From: Stramonita haemastoma
Lineage: Eukaryota > Mollusca > Gastropoda > Neogastropoda > Muricidae
Direction of reading: 5' to 3'
Assembly (NCBI GenBank): GCA_030674155.1
Contig: CM060325.1
Location: 55,032,605 to 55,096,604, forward strand
Length of the DNA stretch: 64,000 bases
The position numbers and the translations under genes are program-made. How positions within the stretch are numbered: the first letter of the stretch is position 1; every line of letters begins with the position of its first letter. Positions 1 through 38,309 of the stretch are shown one piece after another. The notes under the pieces are model-generated. The model ran no database searches and was not told where the DNA came from. It worked only from the letters and a program-made list of their open reading frames with translations.

Positions 1-845
1 CCCTTCCCGTGAAAGCATATAATACGAACTCAGCATTTCTTAGTAGTGTTCATTGTTTCTGTTGTCTGAAACATTTTGGTCTCGCAAGAAAATGAGCAGG
101 CATCATATCTGAAAGAAACAGCAAGACTCATTTTCATTGTCGTTCAGAAGTACTAAACACTATGCAGATTCTCATGACATGTCAGAAAAATCGGCAATCC
201 CCCCCCCCCCCCCACACCACCACCACCACTCCACTCTACCTTCAAATCCCCATCTCCCACTGGGAGGTAGTATAATGTCCGTTTTTCCATTTCTCATTTG
301 CCCTTTAAGAATTAGGCTATGCCTTTCACCAAACATGTCTGGGGATATGTGTATTTTTAGCTTTGCTTTCCCCCATCATCATCATCACTCACCACAGCCA
401 CACCAACATTATTCCCCACTTTACTTCCACCACTCCCCGACATCGATCTCTACACCCCACCCCCCCCCCCCCCCCCTCTTCTTTTCACTCATGCACAGCT
501 CATGAGGTTTGCCTTCGAAGTAATAATGATGGCAATAAACACTTTGCAAAACAAGCCCGACCTGTGTACTGGTTGCACCTGTACATCTGTGAAGGAGAGA
601 AAGAAGGGAGGGAGAGCTACAATCACTATCAAGGGGAAGGGAGTAACAGACGGATGCTGAACAGAGAGGGAGAGAATGTTAACTTTATTCGATGTTTGTT
701 TTTGAGGCACACATGCGATATGCAATCTCAGCTTCCCTTCTAGCCAAAGCATTCCCACCCGCTCTTCCCCACTTTCTCATTGGGGTCACACTTGCCTCCT
801 CTTAATATCGTCGCAAAATGAACTGACGTTGAAAATAAAGAACAC

Positions 846-851
846 AACACA

Positions 852-921
<70 letters not shown>

Positions 922-981
922 CCCACCCCCTCCCACTTCTCATTCACCACTCACTCCTCTAAATCTCCACAAAACACACAC

Positions 982-1030
<49 letters not shown>

Positions 1031-1197
1031 CTCTCTCTCTCACTCACTCACACACACACACACACGCACACACACACACACACACACCACACCACTCCTC
1101 TCTCACTCCTCCTCTCTCTCTCTCTCTTCCTCCTCTCATCTCACTTCCACATTCTCTCTCTCATCTCCTCCTCCTCACACACACACACACAACACCA

Positions 1198-1262
<65 letters not shown>
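846..1262. repeat. (CA)n and (CT)n microsatellite block
   Basis: Four CA tracts of 30-80 bases are separated by short CT- and C-rich spacers. A similar pure CA tract lies at 1647-1705. Confidence 0.95.
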
Positions 1263-1263
<1 letters not shown>

Positions 1264-1643
1264 ATGTTTAGGCGATCTGTCAGGGCATAGACGTGTCTGC
1301 CTGTCTGTCTGTCATTAAAAAAAAAAAAAAAGGTTGTGGTGTTATAGTTATGTATGATTTGTCACTACAGCCTGTTGCTTTGTCAGAGGTGTCGCAGGTT
1401 AAAAGTGGAAACAGGTGCCAGATGTTAAAAATGGAAGCTTGCTAAACACAGTAACTCACAACACATTAATAATATATACACACAGTCCTGGCTTCCTTCC
1501 AAAAAAAAAAAAAAAGAAAATTAAAACGTGTTCAGTGAAGTAAGTGTGTATAGGTGGTGTGAGATTCCAACATGTACAAGATGATATCAATAGGTTTCTT
1601 TTATATACCCCATATTACACACAACACACCACCACACACACGC

Positions 1644-1709
<66 letters not shown>

Positions 1710-2194
1710 AAAGGTCAGGAAAAATTCTGCCAAGTTTGGTCACGCATGGTTGAGTGCTTCCACGTATACATGCCACACGTTTTTGTAAGTTACAAGACCT
1801 GCCTGATATACTCAGTTTGCCGCCTACACTGACTATGTAAAGAATATTTATGGTGTGTGTGTGTATGTGTGCGAGCATGCGCGCGTATGCTACTGGTGCT
1901 GCTGCACCTGTATGGATTATGCTATGTTAGGGGGAGGGGGGAAAGGGTAGACGAGGTTGTTTTTGGTTCCAATGTTTCCCACGGTTCCATCCTGCTCCCC
2001 CCCCCCCCTCACCTTACTCATCCTCCTCTTCCTCTCAGGTAACGAACAACGCCCCCCCCCCCCTCCTACCATCCTCTGCACAACATCCCTCCTCCCCCCA
2101 CCCCCTCAACTCATCTACTCTGTTTCCACCATATGTTTCGTCCACCATCACTACACTATAACGCACCTGCCCTTAATTTTCTTTGCTGCTCTCT

Positions 2195-2612
<418 letters not shown>

Positions 2613-2749
2613 ATAGTTAAAAGTCCTGCTGACCCTGACCCAGGTTTATCATGAGTCTATCTTTCACATTATCAACCACACAAAGACCACAAGCCTTACT
2701 AGTGTGGGGTTGGAAAGTATATATATAGCAATTTGCTGCCCTTAAACCA

Positions 2750-2802
<53 letters not shown>

Positions 2803-2837
2803 TTGTGTGTGTGAGGCTTGTGTGTGTGTGTGTGGTA

Positions 2838-3505
2838 ATTGGAAAAAAAAGTCACAGGAAAAAAAGTCACAGAAAAAAGTCACAGGCGTGGTGTGTGTTT
2901 ATTATTTTTTTTTTATTATTTATTCTTTTATATTGAGGATAACAGAATAAGCAATCATGTGCTTTTTTTCATCCGGTCCCCGTGTGTATGCAGTTTTGTA
3001 AATATTGTCATCTGTTCCCACGGCACACGATGGCCTACTCTTATGAAAAGCGGAACAGGATTTAACGTGTGCGTAAGATGTTCTGCGTGCGTTTGCACAC
3101 GGGTCTTGGTTTTAAAGTCTCATCAAGGACTTTGTGTGTGTGTGTGTGTATGCATTTGCACAGCACTGCACATTTTTCTTGATGATATTGCTCTTATTTT
3201 ACTTATATTCTCTGGCCTGCATGCGTGCGTGCATGCTGCGTGCGTGCATGCATGCGAGTGTGTGTGTGTGTGAGTGTGTATACTTTGTACTGCACTGCAC
3301 ATTTTTCTTGATGATATTGCTCTTATTTCACTTTTATTCTCTGGCATGCGTGCGTCGTGCGTGGGGGTGTGTGTGTTTTGTAAACTGGATTTTACTTGGC
3401 TTTGTTTGACCTGATTGTGACTTTTTTTCCTGTGACTTTTTTTCCTACCCAATTTTGTGACTTTTTTTCTGTGACTTTTTTTCCTGTGACTTTTTTTCCT
3501 ACAAC
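2838..3505. repeat. Inverted repeat made of GTCACAGAAAAAA units
   Basis: The left arm 2838-2887 has three units of GTCACAGGAAAAAA type. The right arm 3414-3503 has five units of the reverse complement. Between the arms are a reversed SINE tail and a direct duplication (3163-3232 and 3288-3357). Confidence 0.75.
2915..3115 (-). repeat. SINE family A fragment, reverse orientation
   Basis: It contains the reverse complements of the family-A landmarks: the tail (TTTATATTGAGGATAACAG), GCACACGATGGCCTACTCTT and AAGCGGAACAGG. The tRNA-like head is missing. Confidence 0.75.
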
Positions 3506-4504
3506 CGTGTGTGTGATTCACGTAGAGATGTGTTTAAGTTCTTCGTAGACATATATTGTATTGAATTTGACATGTGTGATACCTTTGTATACATGACCAT
3601 TATTATGTGTTTGCTGTGAGAAGGCCATAAAATTTTGTGTACAAGACACAAACACATATATATGCAGGTCGTGCGTGTAATTAAGTGAAAATGAAATACA
3701 CTGCTCACTTGTATGTAATATACTATTCACGAGAGTGTGTTGTGTGAGAGTGGGCATGGTTTGTATGTAAAAAGAGAAAGGATGGTTAGACAGGTAGGGG
3801 TGTGTGTGTGGGTGTGTGCAGAGAGAAACATGCATGTCACGTGTGTAAGTGAAATGAAGCACATACATGTATACACTGCATGTATTCATGAGAGTGTTGC
3901 ATAAGAGTTGGCGTTATTAGTGTATTCCTAAGAGAGCAGTGAGAGTAATGTAAGACAGGTACTGGGTAGAGAGTGTGTGTGTGTGTGTGTGTATGCACGC
4001 ACTTTTACCCATGTGTTGGGGGGGGGGGGGGAAGATGGGGGGGTGAGAGAAAGGGAGAGTATAGACACGTGTATGCCTGTGTGGAGCTGTTGTGAAAGGG
4101 GCTTGTCTCACCTGTTTTAAATATTCAGGTGTGAACAGGCAGGCCGGCCTGGTTTGTTGAGGTGTGAATGATGAGGAGAATATGTTGTGGTGACTGGCTA
4201 GCTTTTTTGTTCCTCCTGCCTTCCTGCCTGCCTACTGCACCTTATTGAGAGATCTACTTTGTGTTCTGTTCCCTTTGTCTGAGTTTCTCCTACATTCAGA
4301 ATACATTTGTGTGGTGTGTGTTGTGTCTGTTTGTGAGAGAGAGAGAGAGAGAGAGAGAGATCTGACAATTATTTTGAAATATTAAAAGTATTTTCATGTT
4401 AATTTTGTTTGTGAAGTTACCTTTGGTTTTTTTTGTTTTTTTTTACATTATCACTAGTTACAGATATCAGCAAAAGAGATTTTTCACTATTACTTTCATC
4501 TTCC

Positions 4505-4715
4505 AAAAAGTCCTTCAGATAAGTCTATAAACCTGGGCCCCATGTTCAAACACATGCAGAACATCTTGCACACAAGTTAAATCCTGTTCCACTTTTCAAA
4601 AGAGTAGGCATTGTTTACTGGTGGGAACAAATGACAAAATTGCATACACACGAGGACTGGATGTAAAAAAAGCGTACAAGTGCTTATTCCATTCTCCTCG
4701 ATATAAAAGAATAGA
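4505..4715 (+). repeat. SINE family A fragment
   Basis: It contains AAGTCCTTCAGATAAGTCTA, the ATCTTGCACAC motif, TTTTCAAAAGAGTAGGC and the tail CTCGATATAAAAGAATAG. The 5' head is absent. Confidence 0.75.
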
Positions 4716-5274
4716 TATGTATAACAACTATTGAGGAAAGTTTCTTTTAATTCAACTTTCTCGATGCCTGGAGGGTTGTTTTTGGTCATTGTTGTTTTGC
4801 CATTATTGTGAGGTTTGGGGAATTTTTTTTTTGGGTGGTTAAAGGGGGGAGGGGTTTAGAGAGAACACTCAGAAGCTTTTTTTAGTTATTATTGGATCGA
4901 TAGTATTTCATGTTTCTCTCCAGGTTTTTAGCAACAGCTGTGTCCACCCACACATCACATCCCTGATAGTGAGGTTAGCATAACACTAATGTAGTAGTGG
5001 AAAAAAATATGTGTGGGTATGGCACTAGGTCTCTCTTAGGATGTCATGCAAAAGGTCAGCGACAGTCCTTCACACTGTTTTGCACACAGAGAGAGACAGA
5101 CAGACAGACAGATTTATGGAAAATCATGTCAGAATGTTTATTTGCATGAATGATAAAGTAAACAGAACTTTTTTCCTTTTTTTTTCATGAAGTCCTTATC
5201 ACATACACATTCACACATACACACACTCTGACATGTGCATGCACATGCATGCACACACATGGACACATACATGT

Positions 5275-5278
<4 letters not shown>

Positions 5279-5351
<73 letters not shown>

Positions 5352-5575
5352 CTTGCCCCAATACATGCTGACATATTTCACTGTGAAATCTAGAGAGACC
5401 TTTAACAGTTTACTTATTTTTCAGAATGTTTACACAAGTGCTTTTAATTGGTTTCATGAAATAGGTTCATAACCTACTCCTAGATTGTAGGGTTGCATAG
5501 CAGTTGTGAATAAAAACATTGAAACTCATACATGCATGAAGAAGAACGAAAGCCTGTAATGGATTGTGTGGTAGG

Positions 5576-5622
<47 letters not shown>

Positions 5623-5662
5623 GTGTGTGTGTGTGTGTGTGTGTGTGTGATGATGAGTGAGT

Positions 5663-5718
<56 letters not shown>
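5279..5718. repeat. CA, GT and GA microsatellites
   Basis: A pure CA tract spans 5279-5348. A GT tract at 5573-5649 passes through a GAGT stretch into a GA tract ending at 5715. Confidence 0.95.
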
Positions 5719-5719
<1 letters not shown>

Positions 5720-6061
5720 TGTTGGGGGAGGGGAATTTATAACCCAGAGTCTGATATTTTAAAGTTGGATGAACTGATTTTAGGAAAGAGAGAAAACAGC
5801 AGCAAACTGAGAAGCCTTAGATCAAAGATATGAAACTATATCTTTAATAGTAATACATGTATGCAGGCATGGACATGAACTGAAAGTAACTAAGCGAAAG
5901 AAGAGGCTTGCTTCAATATGTTATGGTTTCAAAACATTCCAAGTTTAGTGTGTTGTTAGGTTCTGTACTGTGAGGTTTGATGTATCTCGTGTTTATCTGA
6001 TACTTGCCGTTCCCACCTTTGTCTCAGTTATACACAGGCCAGGGTCAGTAAGCTACAGGAG

Positions 6062-6945
<884 letters not shown>

Positions 6946-8167
6946 ATTGAACCGGGGGACACAAAATGAAATCCCTGATGTATCAGGTTTGAAAGATATT
7001 GAATGTGGGGCCAGGTTTGGATTCAATATTTCCAAGGTGGGACAGGAATAGACCGAAATGGATCGTATGTGTTTGGATGAGATTATTGTTCACTTGGGGG
7101 TTGTATTGTGGCCGGGGTGTGTATTGAACCTGGTACACATGTATTGATCCTGAGACGATTCAACCAGGGACGGTCATATATTGCACAGTAATGTAAGCAC
7201 TAGGGGGAAAAAATGCAATGTCAGATTGCATTCATAGACACTAAGACAGGGATTTATAAGTTTTCCTGGAAAGGCAATGAATAAGTAAGTGAAGAAAATA
7301 AAATCGTATGAGAATAAATGGTTGCATTGTTTTGTTAACTCTCATAAAAGCAACAAGGACAAAAACTTCACATCTGCAAACTTGTACCCATTTTTTTATA
7401 ATGTGTGTGTTTCTGTGTGAGAGAGGGGGGGGGGGGGGGGGGGGTGGGTTGGGTTAGTTAGTTGGGGTTTTGTGTGAGAGGGGGGGGGGGGGTTGGTTGG
7501 TTGGTTAGTTGGGGTTTTGTGTGGTGGGGGTGGGAGAGATAGTATGTATTCATCATGTTTGAAAGAGGAATTCCAGATTCATTTGTGACAAACGTTCCAA
7601 GACCAAAAGATATCTTGAGTGCATGCATATTATGAATTTTATGTTGGTGAAATATAGTAATGAAAAATTAAATTTGTAACCAAAATATAGAGGGAATTTG
7701 TTTTTGTTGTTGTTGGGTTTTTTGTTTTTGTTTTTTTTGGGGGGGCGGATCATAGGGGTTAAATTATAAAAATATTATTCTAAAAGTGTATGGGTAAAAC
7801 TGGAAATAATTCTTGATGACATATAGGAGTATAATTGTGTCTCAGTTTTAAACACAGTTTGAACAATTTGTGTTTTGTTTTACATGACAAAGTATAGCGA
7901 GTGTATGTGTGTGTGTGGTTTTTACAGTTTCTTCTTAAAAAGAAAGGGGGAAGTGTTTACTGAAAGAAAAGAAAAAATTAAAAAATGGAAAACAAAGGTA
8001 ATTTTCTCATTGCTGGCAGTTGGCTTGACTGTAGGTGTAGAATGCAATCGCTGATCAAAATGTTTGCAGCTGTGCTGAATTAACTCAATTTTTCAAGTTC
8101 CCCTAAGGCTGTTGTTGCTTCTGAGCATGCCTCTGTGTGTTTATGTGTGCGCGTGTGTGTGTGTGCC

Positions 8168-8590
<423 letters not shown>

Positions 8591-8715
8591 CCCCCCCCCC
8601 CCCCCCCAGTCTATTTTGGTATGTCTCTCTCTTCCCTTTCTTTCCCATTGCTGTAGATTGTAGCTCTCTCCCACATACTGTCTCCCAAGCTCTTAGTCAG
8701 TGGGCAGTCAGACAG

Positions 8716-8717
<2 letters not shown>

Positions 8718-8776
<59 letters not shown>

Positions 8777-9109
8777 ACAGAACCCCCCACCTCACCCTCT
8801 CTCTCTCTCTCTCTCTCCCTCTCCCTCTCTCTCTCTCCCTCTCCCTCTCCCTCTCTCTTCCCACCCCTTCACTCCCTCCCTCCCCTTCACTCACTCCCTT
8901 CCTCCCTCCCTCCCTCTCTCTCTCCCTCACTCCCTCCCTCTCCCTGTCTGGTTGAAGGAATGATAAAAAGAAGCCTGAGCATACATAGTGCAATGGAATG
9001 CAGTGTACAACTGCTCAGTGTCTGTGTATGTGCTAGTAACCTGCTGTTTCCGCTCTCTCACACACACACACACACACACAACATACAAACACACACACAC
9101 ACACTACAC

Positions 9110-9165
<56 letters not shown>

Positions 9166-9174
9166 ACACACCAA

Positions 9175-9230
<56 letters not shown>

Positions 9231-9234
9231 ACAC

Positions 9235-9279
<45 letters not shown>

Positions 9280-9295
9280 CACACACACACACAAC

Positions 9296-9332
<37 letters not shown>

Positions 9333-9350
9333 CACACACAACACACACCT
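8718..9350. repeat. (CA)n and (CT)n microsatellites
   Basis: Pure CA at 8718-8775, CT/CCCT repeats at 8798-8945 and a compound CA array at 9058-9350. Confidence 0.95.
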
Positions 9351-10365
9351 TTACGACACAGACAGTACACATGTAGAGGAGTGTTCGGCTCAGATGTGTT
9401 TAGAACTAGGTTCACCTACACATACCTCGCTTTGTGCTCTGTGATCCAGTCACCCCTGAACTTCCCAAAAATTGACAGCGAGCTTCAGAAAGTAAGAAGG
9501 TACTGCAGAGCATTGTGGAAGACTTATTTATGGGTGTGGGAGTATGGAAGAGAAAGGGAGAGAGAATTAGAAAAGAAATTGTTGTAAAGAAAGACATTTC
9601 AAAAGGGGGGGGGGTTATTTATGAGATGTGTGGCAAAGAAATACCTTGAACTCGATGCGAAGATATAAGGAATTTTTTTAATCATTTTTTTTCATCATAT
9701 ATTTTTAGGATATTGGAATAAGCATTCTCTTTACAAGTGTAGAGTGGCTGAATGATACAAGTGTAGAGTGGCTGAATGAAAAATACAACTTTGAAAAGAT
9801 TCGAGCAGAGGAAAGAGAAGCGAAGTATGAAATAAAAGTTTGAATGAAAAAGGGGGAAGGTTGCCATATATGTGGTTGGTATGTAATGCTTACAAACAAC
9901 AACAAAGGAGAAGGGAAATATGAAATGAAAGATTGGGGGGGGGGGGGGGGGGGGGGCTGTGTGGTTGATCAATATGTAATGCGTACAAATAACACAAGTA
10001 TCGAGCATAAAACAAGTTTGAGAAAATAGTTGTTTCATTAGGGAAGATAGGTAGGTTTCATTTGTAGTGGACTTGAAACGGACATAAAGGTACTGGTTAG
10101 TGAGTTTGTGTAGCTTAATCCTGTGGCAGTATTTACTTTAAGCATACATTGTATCTGTTGCTGTACAAGGTTGTGTGACAGGGATTTAAAAGGTCTGAAT
10201 TCATTCATTGTACGTTGATAAGGTGATTTGTCTCAGTGTACATATCTTGAATTGGTTCTATTAATGGAATATATGTGTGTGTATCTGTGTATACTTGTAT
10301 ACAGTATACGTATGTTTGTGTGTGTGTGTGTGAGTCGTAATTGTATCTGTGTGTGTGGTTTGGTG

Positions 10366-10373
10366 TGTGTGAG

Positions 10374-10426
<53 letters not shown>

Positions 10427-10562
10427 ATGTGTGTGAGTAAAACAAGACGTGTTTGTAATCTTTTTTCCCTGAGCTAATGGTTTTACCAGGCCAGGTTAGA
10501 CCTCTTCACACACACCACACACACCACACACACACCACACACACACACACACACCACACACA

Positions 10563-10600
<38 letters not shown>

Positions 10601-10995
10601 GCATGCAGTTCTGAGCTTTCTGTAGTTTTGGAAAGGTGCCACCTTCATTCCTGTGAAGTCTGTTATAATCAAATTAAAGTGTGCTGGGCGCAAAGGGGAG
10701 TGTTACTTATAGGTACTGCCAACAAAAGAAAAAAGAAGAAAAAAGATTGGTGTGTTCTTTTGCAGGGCAGCTACTGTACTAGCTAACTGTATTGTCTGCT
10801 TGGCTGAATTCTTTATGCTGTGTTGCAGGTTTGTTGGTTGTACTCTAGTTGTCCTGGTTTTACAGCCTTTTCAGGTTGTTGTTGTTGTTTTTTTTATCTT
10901 GGAAACAAAAAACAGATTTTTGTCTGCTAAAAGCCTTTGTAGTCTCTCTGTCTGTGTTGCTGTCTGTCCCTGTTCTGTCTCTGTCTGTCTGTCTG

Positions 10996-11092
<97 letters not shown>

Positions 11093-11125
11093 CCCCCCCC
11101 CCTCTCTGCTGTGTGTGTGTTTCAC
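10366..11125. repeat. GA, CA and CT microsatellites
   Basis: GA at 10370-10427, compound CA at 10508-10600 and CT at 10998-11090. Confidence 0.93.
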
Positions 11126-13682
11126 TATTTGTCTCTACTTTGTCACAACGTTTATTATCTTGTGTGGATGGAGAATGTGTTTTGTGTGTAGGTGGTTAGA
11201 AATTTAATTAAGTAATAAGTTTCAGCTGACATTTACATGTATGCATTTAAATTGAAATGAAACAGTAAGCAATTAACATGCGGGGCAGTTGCACCTAAGA
11301 TTTATGCATTCAACTGGCAAACATGTATGAAAGTCAAGCTGTTTCATTTTGTTAGTGAGATGTGGGGTTGTCTCCTGTTGGTAATGTCAACAGTACATTC
11401 TTTTTTATTTTTTTCCAAACCACAGATAATTCATTGTCCTCACCATGGTACATTCTTTTTCTTCTTCTTTTTTTTTTTTTAAACCATGGTACATTCTTGC
11501 TCAGTTACTTGTTCTGAATGAAAAATGATATAAAAGATAAACAATACTTTAAAAAAAAAAAAAGAACATTGTTACACACACACTTACACACATCAACACA
11601 AGTCACCAGTAACTTATATTCCACACTTTTTCAGTGAGCTCTGAGTTATATTCATATATAAGTTTATATATTTTTTATATATTATTATATATATTATTAT
11701 TATACAATGCAGTCTCAGTGTTTAGACTGGAAAGGTAACTATTATATCCCTGATGTGTGTCCTTACTTAGCCAGTGGTCATTGGGACAATTCGTCACATG
11801 AGGTGGTTGGATGGAGGCCGGGTCTTAGTCTTTCACTACAGTACTAACACAGCTTGAGCCTGTGTCAGTCGAGCCATGACCTGTTTCTCTCTGACGCAGC
11901 AGAGGGGCACTGAGCTAGATACTTCTTTGTTAACATTGACCTCGTTTTCAGCTAAACCCTACAGAGAAGCAAAGTAAGACGGCATGTTAAGTATGAAATT
12001 ATGGTGTACACAGAAAGGGGGGGGGGGGGGGGGGGGGTGTTCATCATAATGACAAACAGGGGGAAGGTGAACACAGGAAAGGACAAAGAAGGGGGGGGAA
12101 GGGGAAGAAAAAAGGCAGACATGAGGACATTTACACGGATTCTTCACAGGATGATAAATAGGGTAGCTTGAAAACTGCGACTGTGTGTATAAGTGGACTT
12201 AGAAAAAATATAAGCTGAATTTTGGCGAGGTGCGTTGTGTTGGATAACTTGCATCAGATAATAAGAATATTTGCCAGGTAAGCGAAGACTAGTACTCTGT
12301 GCCTGTGGCTGATAGAGTTTATCGGAAGAAAAATGTGTTCAGATATTATATGTCGTACGAGGCAGTCTTGTGTGGTTTTGTATTATGTGTGAATTCATGC
12401 AAGTAGATATCTTGTTCTTTTGTTAGTGTGTGCTTTTCGGTCAGTGATGAGTTGTTACTGTAATGTAGTGTATTTCATTCACATAGTTACATAAGATGAT
12501 GAGTGTGGGTGTGAGTGAACTTCGAATCACGTATTTGGAAATGTGCGTTTGTAAACTTGATAGTGTTGTCTCAGTATGTGTTCTCACTTTTCTTAAAGTG
12601 CAAAAGAGCTTCAACCAATCCAATCCAATTCAATTACGTTGCTTATAGCCCCGCCGACCACATAGGCTATATCAGGGCTGTCACCTCGTTACATTTGAAA
12701 ACTCATATTGAAAGTGTGCGACTATGTACAGTTTAAAACGAGGTTATAAAACCAACTCAACTGTCCTTGCTTGTATTGACGGGGAAAGAGCTTAATTTTT
12801 TTTTTTTTAAGCAGTGGTCATAGAAGTAGCACTGTTAGTAGTAGTAATAACAGTAGTAGTGTTGTTATTATTGTTGTTGGGGGGTTTTGTTGTTGTTGTT
12901 ATCATCCTCTTTGTTCTTTTTAGTACTAATCATGACAACAGCCATTGTATATTACACAAGCTGAGTTTTGGAACAATGCCACATTTTTTTCCTAGGAAGT
13001 CTGTTAAAATCCTATTTAAACTTCAGAGGAGAAAAGGAGAGAAATGTTACCCAAGAGAAAACTTTAGTTAGAGAGCTCTGGTTTTGTGTGTGTGTATGTG
13101 TCGCTCTGTGTGTACGTGTGTCTGTGTGTGTATGTGTGTGTGTTTGAGAGAGAGAGAGAGTGTGTGTGTGTGTGTGATGTTTTTACTTTGTATTCTTTAG
13201 TGGGGGGGGGGGGGGGGCTGCGATTTTTAAAACTTTTTTTTTACGCCTTGGTGTTTGGTTCCCAACTCTTAGAACAAAAGAGGCTTTTTTCCCCCCCTCA
13301 AATGTTCATGTATTCTTTATGAAGATAGTTTCTTGCATTTGGCAGACAGCTGGGAAGAGTTACAGGGATGTTTTTGTGTGGAGAGATTATGGTGTGCATA
13401 TTGCATCAACACTGCGGGTGGGTGGGTGCGCTGCATTTATGGCTGTGTACACGCACCAGTGTGGGGGTGGATTTATGCCTGCGTACATGCCACGATCATA
13501 AACCTGTCTTTGTTTCGGAAATTCTATACCACCAGTAAGATGAGTCATAAGTCACTGAGTTCATGTATGTGGGGAGTCAGTGTATGCCATCAGTGGAGAA
13601 ATGTGCTTGTTTGTTTATTTTCACTTTTGGGGAGGGAGGGGGGGGGGGTGTGATCAAGGCACTCTACTCTAGGATTATCAGA

Positions 13683-13721
13683 AATTCTTTTTCTTCTTCT
13701 TCTGCTTGTTGCTCTTTTTTC

Positions 13722-13765
<44 letters not shown>

Positions 13766-13830
13766 TTCTTCTTCTCTTCTTCTTCTTCTTCTTCTTCTTC
13801 TTCTTCTTCTTCTTCTTCTTCTTCTTCTCT
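13683..13830. repeat. (TTC)n trinucleotide tract
   Basis: About 45 units of TTC/CTT on the + strand with a few CTC interruptions. This is a GAA/TTC triplet tract. Confidence 0.95.
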
Positions 13831-14147
13831 CCTCCTCTGAATTCTGAAGTCAACTGCTGTAGAAATTCATGCCAAAACAACCTTTTTTTTTTCATCCCAC
13901 CATTTTAGCCCAGGCCAAAAGCTTCAGTAACTCGTGTAAGCTAAGTGTCATGGCCAGTATCAAAATGTTGATTTGTTAATGTTTTTAAATGGTATGTAAG
14001 AAGGAAGGTGGCAGGAAGGTTTAAACTTTCTCTTGCCCAAAAGTTAACTGTGAGGTTCGGGGTTCAATTCCCAGCCTTGCCTTCCCTTCCCAGTTTGACA
14101 GGAAAATCGAATTGAATGTGGGCTTTTGGAGGAGACTCTAAACAATG

Positions 14148-14148
<1 letters not shown>

Positions 14149-14217
<69 letters not shown>

Positions 14218-14225
14218 CACGACAG

Positions 14226-14294
<69 letters not shown>
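14149..14294. repeat. (CT)n joined to (CA)n
   Basis: A CT tract 14149-14215 and a CA tract 14226-14294 are separated by about ten bases. A long CT tract of about 135 bases follows at 14706-14842. Confidence 0.95.
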
Positions 14295-14296
<2 letters not shown>

Positions 14297-14702
14297 CATC
14301 AGGTGTTCATTTCCAGACATGATGTGTAAAGCTCAGCTTCTCACAATATCTTTGATGAAAAACAACGAACATTGCCAGAACGGTAGATAATATGTCATGA
14401 AAGAGAAACAATAGATGGCTTATCATTAATATTCTCTTCAAATGATTTTTTTCAAATTTGATTCTTTGTTATGGGCGTTTTGTTGCAAAACAAACAAGCT
14501 CCGTTGATGGATTTTTTTTTTTTTTAATGTGTTACTGTCTTATCAGAGGTATGTGTTGGCGTCTTCATTTCATCTTTTCTTGGTGTGCCAGGGAAGAGTT
14601 GCAAAACAGAAACATCATTATTTCTTTTGGTGATGATAACTGCCTTATTATGGATCTATGAGGTTGTTGGGAAAGTGTTCGTTAGATGAGAAGTGTAATA
14701 TA

Positions 14703-14846
<144 letters not shown>

Positions 14847-14964
14847 ATATTCTACTTAAATTTTCAATGGTTTTTTTGAACAAAAAAAAATGATTATCAC
14901 ATTTCATTCTGCTTGTGATACTACATGTATTGTAGTAAGAAAATATAAAGATTTAAAAAATATT

Positions 14965-15155
14965 TTTTTTTTTTATTTATCCTTTTTTATTGAGGATAAT
15001 GGAATAAGCACTCATGTGCTTTTTTTTTAAATCCAGTCCCGTGTGTATGCAGTTTTGTAAATCCTGTCATCTGTTCCCTCGGCACACAATGGCCTACTCT
15101 TACGAAAAGCGGAACAGGTTTTAACATGCGCAAGATGTTCTGATCAGATATGATC
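14965..15155 (-). repeat. SINE family A fragment, reverse orientation
   Basis: Reverse-complement landmarks: the tail TTTTTATTGAGGATAATGGA, GTGTGTATGCAGTTTTG, CACACAATGGCCTACTCTTA and AAAGCGGAACAGG. It is very similar to the copy at 2915. Confidence 0.8.
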
Positions 15156-15647
15156 AGTAAGCAGCCTACTGCATGGTTAGGAATGGGCTCAGCTCCGCTA
15201 GGTCATTTTGACTACAGTATCATGGTATGTATACTGTTGTATACTTACTGCCTGAAAGATTTGGTGTAGTGCTGCAATGAAGCATCAAGTAGTCAAAGTC
15301 AGGTCAATAGACCCAAACTCATGTGTGCACATTCATAGTCATACACGTACACACACACATGCATATACGCACACACACATACACACGCACACACACATGC
15401 ACTCACACAGTCACTCACACACTCCTCACTGAAAAAAGGAAGACCTAGATTATGGACAGACATTATAGACGTGACCTTTAGTAGGAACAATAACAATTTA
15501 AAAAGGAGGAAAAAGTCATCCAGGTGACTTTTCTCTTTTGCTTGACAATGACTTCACTTCAAATTAATGGTCGACCTTTTTATCTATTTCTTCTTTTTTT
15601 TATTTGTCTGTCTCCCTAATAACAGTTTAAATTTGTTTGTCTTGCAG

Positions 15648-38309
<22,662 letters not shown>

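Noticed and set aside
829..1290. Long open frames of His-Thr, Cys-Val, Ser-Leu or Glu-Arg repeats here and at many similar places
   Set aside because: They are translations of CA, GT, CT and GA microsatellites, open in several frames on both strands, with no splice or homology support.
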